Source: Sphaerimonospora sp050942215
GTDB lineage: Bacteria; Actinomycetota; Actinomycetes; Streptosporangiales; Streptosporangiaceae
Length of the DNA stretch: 64,000 nt
NCBI RefSeq assembly: GCF_050942215.1
Contig: NZ_CP192056.1
Span: 1,488,001-1,552,000, forward strand
Direction: 5' to 3'
Shown here piece after piece: positions 33,045-42,658 of this stretch. A program made the position numbers and the translations under genes. Position 1 is the stretch's first letter. Every line of letters starts with the position of its first letter. Under the pieces are notes generated by a model. The model was not told where the DNA came from and did not search any database. It saw only the letters and a program-made list of their open reading frames with translations.

Positions 33045-33794
33045 ATGACCACGGCACCCGTGGTCCGGGCGGTCAACCTGGTGAAGATCTACCAGTCCGG
33101 ACGCGGGCTTCCCGTACCGGCCGTGCGAGGTGTGGACCTCGCCGTCGAGCCCGGCGAGTTCGTCGCGATCATGGGACCGTCCGGGTCGGGCAAGTCGACG
33201 CTCGTCCATCTGCTCGGCGGCCTCGACACGCGCACCAGCGGCGAGATCTGGCTGGACGGCAAGCGCGCCGACACGCTCTCCGAGAGCGGCTGGGCCGTGC
33301 TGCGCCGTCAGAAGATCGGGTTCGTCTTCCAGTTCTTCAACCTGGTGAGCAACATGACGGTGGCCGACAACGTGGAGCTGCCCGCGCTCCTCGGCGGCGC
33401 GTCGCCCAGGCACGCCCGCGAACGGCGCGAATACCTCCTCGGCGAGCTGAACCTGACCGATCGCGCCGCGGCAGCGCCCGCCCAGCTCTCCGGCGGGGAG
33501 CAGCAGCGCGTCGCGCTCGCCCGGGCGCTCGCCAACCAGCCGAGGCTGCTCCTGGCCGACGAGCCGACCGGAAACCTGGACAGCCGCAACACCCGCGACG
33601 TCCTCAGGCTGCTGGGCCGGGTCCACCGCCAGGGCCAGACGATCGTGCTGGTGACCCACGACGCGCGTGTGGCCGGCCTGGCCGACCGGGTGGTCTGCCT
33701 GCTGGACGGCGAGATCGTCGACGACGGGGCCGTCACCACACGGCGCCGCCGCCCGGGCGGCACGGCGGGCGACGTGGTGGAGCTGCGTGGCTAG
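33045..33794 (+). CDS. ABC transporter ATP-binding protein (MacB/LolD type)
   Basis: A 249-residue ATPase with Walker A IMGPSGSGKSTLVHLLGG (about residue 45), the MacB-specific Q-loop GFVFQFFNLVSNMTVADNVE, signature LSGGEQQRVALARALA, Walker B LLLADEPTGNLDSRN and H-loop VLVTHDARVA. It partners the FtsX-type permease that follows with an 8-nt overlap (GTG at 33787). Such pairs export or extract lipids, peptides or antibiotics rather than import nutrients. It lies downstream of padR; the 53-nt repeat element separates them, so promoter position is uncertain. Confidence 0.93.
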   Translation: MTTAPVVRAVNLVKIYQSGRGLPVPAVRGVDLAVEPGEFVAIMGPSGSGKSTLVHLLGGLDTRTSGEIWLDGKRADTLSESGWAVLRRQKIGFVFQFFNLVSNMTVADNVELPALLGGASPRHARERREYLLGELNLTDRAAAAPAQLSGGEQQRVALARALANQPRLLLADEPTGNLDSRNTRDVLRLLGRVHRQGQTIVLVTHDARVAGLADRVVCLLDGEIVDDGAVTTRRRRPGGTAGDVVELRG

Positions 33795-36072
33795 TCCCAT
33801 GGGCGTGTGGAGGGGCGCCGAGGGGAGGTGGATCCGGGCGGACCTGCGGGCCCGCCGGGGGCAGGCGCTGCTGACCGTGCTCACGGTGGCCGGGATCGTC
33901 GCCGCGCTCATCGCCGCGGCCACCCTCCTGGAGGACGGCACCAATCCCTGGCGCGGCCTGTTCGAGCGCGGCCGCGGCGCCCACATCTGGCTCCACACCA
34001 AGGCCGTCCCCGACGTCTCCGCGCTCAAGAGCCTCGACGGCGTCGGCGACGTCGCCGGGCCGTACCACAGCGCCCCCGCCGCTCTCGTCGACGGCGGCCG
34101 CAAGGTGCCGATCTCGCTGCAGGAGGCGCCCGCCGCGCTTCCGACGGTCGCCCGCCCCCTGCTCCGCGAGGGCCGCTGGCTCGATGTACGCCGTCCGGAG
34201 GGGGTGGTGGTCGAGCGGTCGTTCGCCCGCGCGCTCGGCCTGCGGCCGGGCAGCCCGTTCACCGTCACCGGCCTGAACGGCGCCACGCACACGCTCACCG
34301 TCGCCGGGCTCGCGGACAGCGGCGATCACGGCTTCTACCCGGAATGGGCGCCCGGCCTCGCCTGGACGCTCGGGCAGACGCTCACCACGGTCGAGCCCGC
34401 CCCCGGCCGCACCGAGACCGTCACCGGCCTGCGGCTGTCGGATCCCGCCCTGACCGATCTCATCGTGCAGCGGGCCGTCTCCACCCTCCGCGGGCAGGTG
34501 CAGCGGGTCACCACGTGGCGGGAGGTCAGGGCGGCGATGGAGCTGGACAACCGGCTGCTCGGCCTGCTGCTCGGGCTGTTCGGCGTGGCCGGCCTGGTCG
34601 CCGCCGCGCTCGCGCTCGCCAACGTCGCCGGCGGCCGGGTCCTCACCCAGCTACGCGACCTCGCCACGCTCAAGTCGCTCGGGTTCACCCGCGGCCAGGT
34701 CACCCGCGTGCTGCTGGTGGAGCACGGCGCGCTGGGACTCGCCGGCGTCGCGCTCGGCGTGGTCGCCGCCTGGCTGATCACCGCGTACGCGCTGCGCGAG
34801 ACCGTCGTGGTGCCGCTGTCCCCGGGTCCGCATCTCGCGATCATCGCGGGCACGGTCGTGGTCGTGCTGGTGGCGGTCTGGCTGCCGGCCCGGCGCGGCG
34901 GCCGTACCCCGCCCCTGCCCGCGGCCCCGGCAGCGCCGCCCCGGGGGCGGCTGTCGCGGCTGGCCCGGCTCGCGCTGCTCGTACGGCTGCCGCCCGCGCT
35001 GGTGCTCGGCGCGCGCGACGCGTTCACCCGGCGGACGCCGGCGCTGCTCACGGTCTGCGGGGTGGCGATCCCGATGATGATGATCTCTGTGGGGCTCGGC
35101 TGCTGGGCGACGCTCGACGACTTCATCCGGCATCCCGAGAGCGTGGGCCAGGCGGCGGCCCTCACCGTACGGCCCGGCGACCTGACGGCGAAGGAGACAC
35201 GGGTCCGGGTGATGGCCGAGCGCGACGTGGTCGCCGCCTACCCGGGGGCCGAGCTCGACGCCCTCGTGCCCGGACAGACCAGGACGGTACGCACCCGGGC
35301 GCTGGGCACCTCGGCCGATCCCTATCCCTTCCCCGTCGCGGAGGGGCGGATGTTCCGCGACCGCGGCGAGGCCGTGGCCGGACAGGGCCTGCTCGACCTT
35401 CTCGGCGCGCGCATCGGGGACCGGATCCGCATCACGGTCGGCGGCACTCCGTTGATCGTGCGGATCGTGGGCCGGGTCATCGAGCCCGAGCAGGACGGCG
35501 AGGTGCTCTCGCTCGGCATCGACAGCCTGGCGGCCAAGGACGCCGTGCCGCCGCGGTTCTACGCCCTGGTTCTGCGGCCGGGGGCCGACCCGGGGGAGGC
35601 GCGGGCCCGGCTGCAGGCGCAGAGCCTGGAGGTCGCGCAGGCGGTGAACCCGGCCGACCGGCTCGCGGTGATCCGTGTGATCATCGTCGCGCTCGTGGTC
35701 GTGCTGGCCCTGATCGGCCTGGCCAACCTGCTGACCGCCGGCGCGCTCGGCCTGCGCGACCACGTGCTCGACCTGGCCGTGCTCAAGGCGATGGGCCTCA
35801 CTCCGCGCCAGGTCATGGCCACGCTGGTCACCGGCACCGGTCTGCTCGCCGTGGTCGGGGTGCTCGCCGGCGCCTGCGCCGGGGCGCTGTGGTCGCGGGC
35901 CCTGATCGACATGGAGGGACGGCACAGCGGGGTCGGCGCCGGGATCGGCCGGGCGCCGACCCCGGGAATGCTCGCCGCGGCGATCGGCATAGCGATCGGC
36001 GCCGCCCTCCTGGTCGCGCTGATCCCCGCCCGCCGGGCCGCCCGGGCTCGGATCCCGGTCACGGCCCGCTGA
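33787..36072 (+). CDS. FtsX-family ABC transporter permease (two MacB-like repeats)
   Basis: A 761-residue membrane protein. Each half has one N-terminal helix (ALLTVLTVAGIVAALIAAATL), an extracytoplasmic domain (PYHSAPAALVDGGRKVPIS; AYPGAELDALVPGQTRTVR) and FtsX helices (LLGLFGVAGLVAAALALANV; VLALIGLANLLTAGALGL). The TLKSLGFTRGQVTRVLLVEH loop and its counterpart AVLKAMGLTPRQVMATLVTG are coupling-helix motifs. The GTG at 33787 overlaps the ATPase gene and has GGAG 5 nt upstream; ATG at 33799 is the alternative. It converges on treS, 9 nt away, so both may end within a short shared zone without visible terminator. Confidence 0.9.
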   Translation: MASPMGVWRGAEGRWIRADLRARRGQALLTVLTVAGIVAALIAAATLLEDGTNPWRGLFERGRGAHIWLHTKAVPDVSALKSLDGVGDVAGPYHSAPAALVDGGRKVPISLQEAPAALPTVARPLLREGRWLDVRRPEGVVVERSFARALGLRPGSPFTVTGLNGATHTLTVAGLADSGDHGFYPEWAPGLAWTLGQTLTTVEPAPGRTETVTGLRLSDPALTDLIVQRAVSTLRGQVQRVTTWREVRAAMELDNRLLGLLLGLFGVAGLVAAALALANVAGGRVLTQLRDLATLKSLGFTRGQVTRVLLVEHGALGLAGVALGVVAAWLITAYALRETVVVPLSPGPHLAIIAGTVVVVLVAVWLPARRGGRTPPLPAAPAAPPRGRLSRLARLALLVRLPPALVLGARDAFTRRTPALLTVCGVAIPMMMISVGLGCWATLDDFIRHPESVGQAAALTVRPGDLTAKETRVRVMAERDVVAAYPGAELDALVPGQTRTVRTRALGTSADPYPFPVAEGRMFRDRGEAVAGQGLLDLLGARIGDRIRITVGGTPLIVRIVGRVIEPEQDGEVLSLGIDSLAAKDAVPPRFYALVLRPGADPGEARARLQAQSLEVAQAVNPADRLAVIRVIIVALVVVLALIGLANLLTAGALGLRDHVLDLAVLKAMGLTPRQVMATLVTGTGLLAVVGVLAGACAGALWSRALIDMEGRHSGVGAGIGRAPTPGMLAAAIGIAIGAALLVALIPARRAARARIPVTAR

Positions 36073-36081
36073 GCCGGGCGT

Positions 36082-37785
<1,704 letters not shown>

Positions 37786-38225
37786 CTGGTCTCGCTCGAA
37801 GACTCGAAAGGAGGGGAAGGCGCGTGGTCAGGTCAGCACCCGGGCTCTGGGCTCACGCCGCCTTCTTGGCGATTATTTGGGCAAACCTAGCACCTAACCT
37901 GGGCTGACCGTAATCACTTACACCTACTCAACAGGTAGTTTTTACCTGCTTACGATTGATCACGTACGGTGTCCCCGGTCCACGCATTCACGGCTTTGCC
38001 GATGATGCGTTTCGTGTGCGGATGAGTACATATCGTGGTGGCTCCTGAGCGTCCGAGCGTGGAGGCCGAGCGGGTTCGGAGGCGACGATGTGTCCCGGCC
38101 GTGACAGTCACGTGCGCATGACGATCGCCAGATGGACAAAGAGCGGGTACCCGGCCGAGGAGGAGCCGTACCGTGCCTTACGCCGCGTCAAGCCGCGGGT
38201 GGATCGCCGGCGTTCCGGCCGAGGC
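37786..38225 (-). promoter_or_regulatory. Upstream region of treS: promoter hexamers and a dyad
   Basis: This 440-nt gap between treS and the thioesterase gene has an AT-richer core (about 37865-37970). On the minus strand TTACGG (37913-37908) and TAGGTT (37889-37884) are 18 nt apart, giving a plausible treS promoter with a leader of about 95 nt. A dyad CAGGTA-GTTTT-TACCTG (37932-37948) lies just upstream and could be an operator. The part from about 37980 to 38225 shows no recognisable gene; a plus-strand open frame from 38088 only mirrors the thioesterase and TetR genes. Confidence 0.45.
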
Positions 38226-38666
38226 TCACGCCGAGGCTCCCGCCGGCGACAGCAGCGGCTCGGCGGCGGCGCGAAGCTCCCGGCTGAACGGCGCCGGCCG
38301 CAGCGTGCCGGGGTCCAGGTTGACGTTGACGCGGTAGCCCTCCGCGTGAACCACCGAACGATCGGCGGAGAGCACCCGGAAGCCGTACAACGCGCTGGTC
38401 CGGCCGATGCGCTCGATCCAGAAGTGCACCAGTGGCTCGCCCACCCCGGTGATCGGCGTGTTGTAGGTCACCTTGAACTCCCGGACGGCCAGGAACACGT
38501 CCTTGAACGACGAACGGGTGGGATCGGACGCCCAGCCCAGCCTGTGCCAGTACGCGACGACCGCGCGTTCGACCAGCAGGGCGTAGCGGGAGTTGTGCAG
38601 CAGACCCATGGCGTCGAGATCGTCGAAATGCACCTGGACCGGCTCGAAGTGTCCACCGTCTGTCAT
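38226..38666 (-). CDS. Acyl-CoA thioesterase (hotdog fold, 4HBT type)
   Basis: A 146-residue thioesterase. The hotdog signature VHFDDLDAMGLLHNSRYALLVE contains the catalytic-region Asp and the family's His-Asn pair; FKVTYNTPITGVGEPLVHFW and IERIGRTSALYGFRVLSADR are the following strands. Tetrameric enzymes of this type hydrolyse acyl-CoA thioesters. ATG at 38666 starts 2 nt beyond the TetR stop, so the two are co-transcribed from the operator at 39314. The substrate acyl chain is unknown. Confidence 0.88.
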   Translation of the reverse strand: MTDGGHFEPVQVHFDDLDAMGLLHNSRYALLVERAVVAYWHRLGWASDPTRSSFKDVFLAVREFKVTYNTPITGVGEPLVHFWIERIGRTSALYGFRVLSADRSVVHAEGYRVNVNLDPGTLRPAPFSRELRAAAEPLLSPAGASA

Positions 38667-38667
38667 G

Positions 38668-39300
38668 TCAGTCCTCCGGGAGCAGTGAGGGGTCGGCGCA
38701 CAGGCCGCGCAGGCGCTGCAGTACGGTGCGGCGGGCGTGGGTGAAGGCGAGCTGCTCGTCGAGCAGCCGGGAGTGGGGGACGGCCGCCTTACCGAGTGCC
38801 TCGATCTCGTAGGCCAGTTGCGCCGGGTCCACGCCCCGGTCGAGCTCGCCGAGTGCGACGGCCTCCTCCACCAGGCTCCGGATGAACGCCTCCCAGTCGT
38901 GCAGGGCCTGCACGACGCGGGTCCGGACCGCTCCGGGGTGGTCGTCGAACTCGGCCTGGACCGCGAGGAAGAAGCAGCCGCCGGGCAGTACCCGCTCGGC
39001 GTAGAACCGCAGCCTCGCCTCGTGGAGGGCGAACAGCCGTCTGACCCCTGCGGGCGCACGCAGGGCCGGCACCACGATGTGCTCCCTCCACTGGCGTACG
39101 GCCCAGTCCACCGCCTCGAGCTGCAGTTCCTGCTTGTCACGCCAGTGCGCGAAGAAGCCGGACTTGCTGATGCCGATTTCGGCGGCCAACCGTCCCAGGG
39201 ACAGCCCGTCCAGGCCTTCGACCGAAGCCAGGCTCACCGCCTGCGCGAGGATCGTCTCGCGGCTGCGCTGCCCTCTCAGCCTGCGCCCATCCTGTGTCAT
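38668..39300 (-). CDS. TetR family transcriptional regulator
   Basis: A 210-residue repressor. Helix-turn-helix: RGQRSRETILAQAVSLASVE then LSLGRLAAEIGISKSGFFAH (about residues 8-50). The C-terminal ligand domain includes LPGGCFFLAVQAEFDDHPG, as in TetR_C_6-type regulators. It is first in a two-gene operon with a thioesterase and is preceded by a perfect 20-nt palindrome (39314-39333), presumably its own operator. Ligand possibly an acyl-CoA or related lipid; that is inference from the partner. Confidence 0.9.
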   Translation of the reverse strand: MTQDGRRLRGQRSRETILAQAVSLASVEGLDGLSLGRLAAEIGISKSGFFAHWRDKQELQLEAVDWAVRQWREHIVVPALRAPAGVRRLFALHEARLRFYAERVLPGGCFFLAVQAEFDDHPGAVRTRVVQALHDWEAFIRSLVEEAVALGELDRGVDPAQLAYEIEALGKAAVPHSRLLDEQLAFTHARRTVLQRLRGLCADPSLLPED

Positions 39301-39313
39301 GACGACAGACTAT

Positions 39314-39333
39314 ATGAACGACCGGTCGTTCAT
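39314..39333. promoter_or_regulatory. Perfect 20-nt palindromic TetR operator
   Basis: ATGAACGACC followed by GGTCGTTCAT is exactly self-complementary and sits 14 nt upstream of the TetR start, flanked by TATA-like sequence on both sides. Its AACGACCGGTCGTT core is a typical TetR-type site. Confidence 0.75.
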
Positions 39334-39417
39334 CTATATGTCGTGGATCACACGTCGCCTGTCCGGTCGTTCTGCTAACCGTTTGCCGGAGTCGGACGGC
39401 CGGCGCGACCTGGGGCT

Positions 39418-41085
39418 CTATTCGGTCCAGGGCGGGGTGAGGTCGCCGAGCGCGTCCTCGTAGTCGGTCAGCCAGGAGCCGAAGAGCGCCAGCGAGCGCA
39501 GCCAGAACCGGGAGTTCCATGACCCGAAGGCGGTCAGCGCGTCGGGTCCGCCCGCGACCACCTCCAGCATCTGGGGCGACAGCAGACCGGGGATCGAGGC
39601 CGCCTTCGTCAGCATGCGGTGGTTCCACTCCCGCGCGACCGGGCCGTTCGACCGCAGCGGCACCCGGCGGTGCGGAAGCGCGCCGTTCGTCGACGGCAGT
39701 GTGGCCACCCGGGGATTGGCCGCCCGCAGGATCTCCCGATAGAACCTCCCGCCCTCCTTCTGGTCCACCGGCACGGACAGCGCGGCGTCGAAGAAGTCCG
39801 GATGCAGGAACGGGAAGACCGGGGTGACCTCCGGACCGACGAGGTTGACCGGGGAACGGGCGATGCCCCGGGCCGTCCGCGTGTGGAGCACGCTCAGCGG
39901 GAGTTCGGCCCGATGTCCATGCAGCATCGAGGTGGCGGTGGCGAAGGCCGTACGGACCCGGTCGTCGATCCAGGAGAGGGCGGCCTCGCCGAGCACGGGC
40001 AGGTGCGCCTCACTGGTCGAGAGGGCGGTCAGCAGCGACTCGCGCCGCGAGGCGCCCGTCCCCGCGCCCACGGCGTCGGCGGTGATGAGGAAGTTCTTCA
40101 TCAGCGGCCCGCCGGCCAGGCCGTCGATCACCGGCCGTCCGCCGGCGTGGACCTCCCGGGCGAAGGGGGAGTACCACGCGTGATGACTGGTCAGGTATTC
40201 GAGCCGACGAGCCACCCAAAGAGCCTCTTGTGGGTATTTTTCGGCATATTGCGGCACGATCCGGTGGGGGATGCCCAGCTCTCTCGTGACGTGGCGGGCG
40301 AAGTCGATGTCGTTGTCGAGCCCGTCGTCCGGGCTGGTCGTCCACGACTCGACGTCGATCCCGGCGGCCACCGCGACGCTGGCCAGCAGCCGCGAGTCGT
40401 ACCCGCCGCTCACCGGCACCAGCACCCGGTCGTACGGCTTGAGCGCCTCGTGGAGCAGCGCGACGAGGTCGCCCCCGGTCAGCTTGCGGTCGACCTGCTC
40501 CTCCCGCACCCACCGGGGGGCCCGCCGATCGAGGCGCAGCCGCCGCCCGGTCCGCGACCAGGTCAGCGCGGTCGCCCCGGGCAGCCGCCTGACCTGGCGG
40601 TACGGCGTGTCCTCCAGCAGCGGGTAGGTCAGCTTGAGTATGGCCGCCCAGGCGTCCCAGTTCACCTCGTACGGCCGGCGGGCCAGCGCGAGCAGCGGTT
40701 CGATCAGGCCGGAGAAGTAGACGGCGTCTCCGTCGCGCAGGTAATAGACGTCGACCAGCCCGAACCCGCCGGTGTGCAGGATCACCCCGTCCGGCTCGTC
40801 GATCAGCCCGGGAGCCTCACAGCCCTCCGCGACCGACAGCCAGTCGGCCCCGACGCGCCACACCGGCCGCCGGTCGCCCCAGGCGAAGGCCGTCATCGCC
40901 GACCCGGCCTCGCTGTACGGCACGAGCGGGTGAGAGCTGAGCAGCGCGACCTCCGTCCCGGAATGCACCACCTCCACGGCCGGCCCCGATCGGGTCAGCA
41001 GGTCGAGCCTGGCCTGGTCGAACGGTCCGATGGCCCCGCAGACGTACGGCCTCGCCGCGAATCGCGGCCACTCACCCTTGCGCAC
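39418..41085 (-). CDS. Asparagine-synthase-like protein lacking the glutaminase Cys
   Basis: A 555-residue protein. The C-terminal half contains the ATP-pyrophosphatase loop VPVSGGYDSRLLA (about residue 222) and DGLDNDIDFARHVTRELGIP, as in asparagine synthetase B, beta-lactam synthetase and lasso-peptide cyclases. The N-terminal half has a degenerate Ntn-like layout but no Cys after Met, so glutamine hydrolysis is not expected. It would therefore form an amide from an unknown acid and amine via an acyl-adenylate. No precursor peptide, RRE or protease gene is nearby, and no transporter is adjacent. ATG at 41085. It stands alone between tetR and an AAA ATPase gene. Could also act in surface-polysaccharide amidation. 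Confidence 0.8.
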   Translation of the reverse strand: MRKGEWPRFAARPYVCGAIGPFDQARLDLLTRSGPAVEVVHSGTEVALLSSHPLVPYSEAGSAMTAFAWGDRRPVWRVGADWLSVAEGCEAPGLIDEPDGVILHTGGFGLVDVYYLRDGDAVYFSGLIEPLLALARRPYEVNWDAWAAILKLTYPLLEDTPYRQVRRLPGATALTWSRTGRRLRLDRRAPRWVREEQVDRKLTGGDLVALLHEALKPYDRVLVPVSGGYDSRLLASVAVAAGIDVESWTTSPDDGLDNDIDFARHVTRELGIPHRIVPQYAEKYPQEALWVARRLEYLTSHHAWYSPFAREVHAGGRPVIDGLAGGPLMKNFLITADAVGAGTGASRRESLLTALSTSEAHLPVLGEAALSWIDDRVRTAFATATSMLHGHRAELPLSVLHTRTARGIARSPVNLVGPEVTPVFPFLHPDFFDAALSVPVDQKEGGRFYREILRAANPRVATLPSTNGALPHRRVPLRSNGPVAREWNHRMLTKAASIPGLLSPQMLEVVAGGPDALTAFGSWNSRFWLRSLALFGSWLTDYEDALGDLTPPWTE

Positions 41086-41184
41086 GCTTTGTCCTCCCTA
41101 GACCCCCGCCGAGTCTAGGACCCACGAGTCCGGACGGCCGAGTCCCGATCGCCGCGACCTCGAAGGCCGCTTTTCCCATCAGGC

Positions 41185-42447
41185 TCAGACCTCCCAGAGG
41201 GCGCTCACGGGGACGGCGCGGAGACGGGGGCCGAAGGGGAGGGTCTGGGTGCCGGTGTAGAGGACGACTCCGGCGACGAAGTCGTCTCCCAGCCGTGATG
41301 CCAGATGGTTCAGGCCGCGGAAATCGTCCGGCCGTACAGTCGATGAGGCCTTGACCTCGACGCCGACGACCCGGCCCTGGCGGTTCTCCAGCACCGCGTC
41401 GACCTCGATCTTGTCTTTGGTCCGGTAATGGAACAGCTCCACGCGCTCGTCCGACCAGGAGAGTTGGCGGGCCAACTCCATGAGCACGAAACCTTCCAGC
41501 AGTGGACCGAACCGGCCATCCGGCCGGATCAGGTTCCGGGCGTCGATGCCCAGCAGGTTCGCCGCCACCCCGGAGTCGACGAAGGCGACCTTGGGCGTAC
41601 CGACGGCTCGGGTGCTCAGATTGCGTGACCACGCGGGGATCCGCTTGATGAGGAACACCTCTTCCAACAGGCCGAGGTAGCGGTGAGCCGTGGTGGCGGA
41701 GAGCCCGATGGCCGCCCCCAGCGAGTTGCCGACCAGGAGCTGTCCCGACCGGGCGGCGACCGCACGTACCAGAGCTCGCATTTCGGCGGTCCGCTCGATC
41801 TCCGACAGTTGACTCACATCACGTGCGATCAGATCCGACACGTAGGAGTCGAGGAAGCGTTCACGCCGGCGAGGGTTCGTACGCGCCACCGCCTCGGGAA
41901 ACCCGCCACGGACGATTCGCTCCGCGTACTCGGAGCGACTGACGATGGAAGTGTGGCGGAAGTCCTCGCCCTCGGTGAAGATCGCGTCGATGAACCTGTC
42001 AGCGGTACCGTCGATCTCTCCCTGAGAGAACGGCCAGAGCTCGATCGTCTCCATCCGGCCCGGCAGCGCGTCAGGCAGCGATCGAAGTCCCAGCACGCGG
42101 GCGGAGCCCGTAAGCAGGAAGCGGCCCGGCCGCGGATCGCCGTCGACCTGATCCTTGATCGCGAGCAGCAATTCGGGCACACGCGGGATCTCGTCGATGA
42201 CCATGAGGTCGGGGAATGACACGAATCCGGCCGGATCGGCCTGGGCTGCCTGTCGAGTAACGGGCGTGTCCAGGTTACGCCACTCCGCGTTCCGGTCCTT
42301 GGTGAGAAGCCGTACGAGTGTGCTCTTGCCGCTCTGCCGGGCGCCGTTGATGAGGACCACGCGGGTGTCATCCAGAGCTGTCGCAGTCACCTGCTCTGCA
42401 TGCCTGGGCACGACCCGGCCCAAGACCGTGTGAGAACCACCTACCAC
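41185..42447 (-). CDS. AAA_14/DUF4143 ATPase
   Basis: A 420-residue ATPase. Walker A is LINGARQSGKSTLVRLL (about residue 30), Walker B MVIDEIPRVPELLLAI, sensor region LTGSARVLGLRSLPDAL. The C-terminal DUF4143 module includes SATTAHRYLGLLEEVFLIKR, VAFVDSGVAANLLG and a PD-(D/E)XK-like IEVDAVLENRQGRVVGVEVK. Such proteins are common, poorly understood and frequently acquired by horizontal transfer. GTG at 42447 aligns with the usual beginning (LGRVVPRHAEQ); no strong ribosome site is seen, and a longer start at 42540 is possible. Third-position GC looks somewhat lower than in neighbours, consistent with transfer. Diverges from the coiled-coil glycosyltransferase. Confidence 0.85.
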   Translation of the reverse strand: MVGGSHTVLGRVVPRHAEQVTATALDDTRVVLINGARQSGKSTLVRLLTKDRNAEWRNLDTPVTRQAAQADPAGFVSFPDLMVIDEIPRVPELLLAIKDQVDGDPRPGRFLLTGSARVLGLRSLPDALPGRMETIELWPFSQGEIDGTADRFIDAIFTEGEDFRHTSIVSRSEYAERIVRGGFPEAVARTNPRRRERFLDSYVSDLIARDVSQLSEIERTAEMRALVRAVAARSGQLLVGNSLGAAIGLSATTAHRYLGLLEEVFLIKRIPAWSRNLSTRAVGTPKVAFVDSGVAANLLGIDARNLIRPDGRFGPLLEGFVLMELARQLSWSDERVELFHYRTKDKIEVDAVLENRQGRVVGVEVKASSTVRPDDFRGLNHLASRLGDDFVAGVVLYTGTQTLPFGPRLRAVPVSALWEV

Positions 42448-42658
42448 GAGGTCAGCATGGCACAGAGACGTGATCAATGAAACGATCGACGGTGCCCGTG
42501 TGAAACGTTCGTCGCAGAGGTGGTGAAACAACGGTCGCATGATCCGTGGGCCGTTGGTCGCTTGATCTTCCGTTCCTGTTGCTTCGTGGGGGCGATCAGG
42601 GAGTTCTGCGAATATTGTGACTCTCGTCCTGTCGTCCCTTCGGCCTGGAGTTGCCCCG

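Noticed and set aside
38088..38744. Plus-strand ORF in the treS to thioesterase gap
   Set aside because: Its first half is Arg-rich with no motif and its second half is antisense to the thioesterase and TetR genes.
39418..41085. Asparagine synthetase (asnB) or lasso peptide cyclase
   Set aside because: The N-terminal glutaminase Cys is absent, and no lasso precursor, RRE protein or protease is adjacent.
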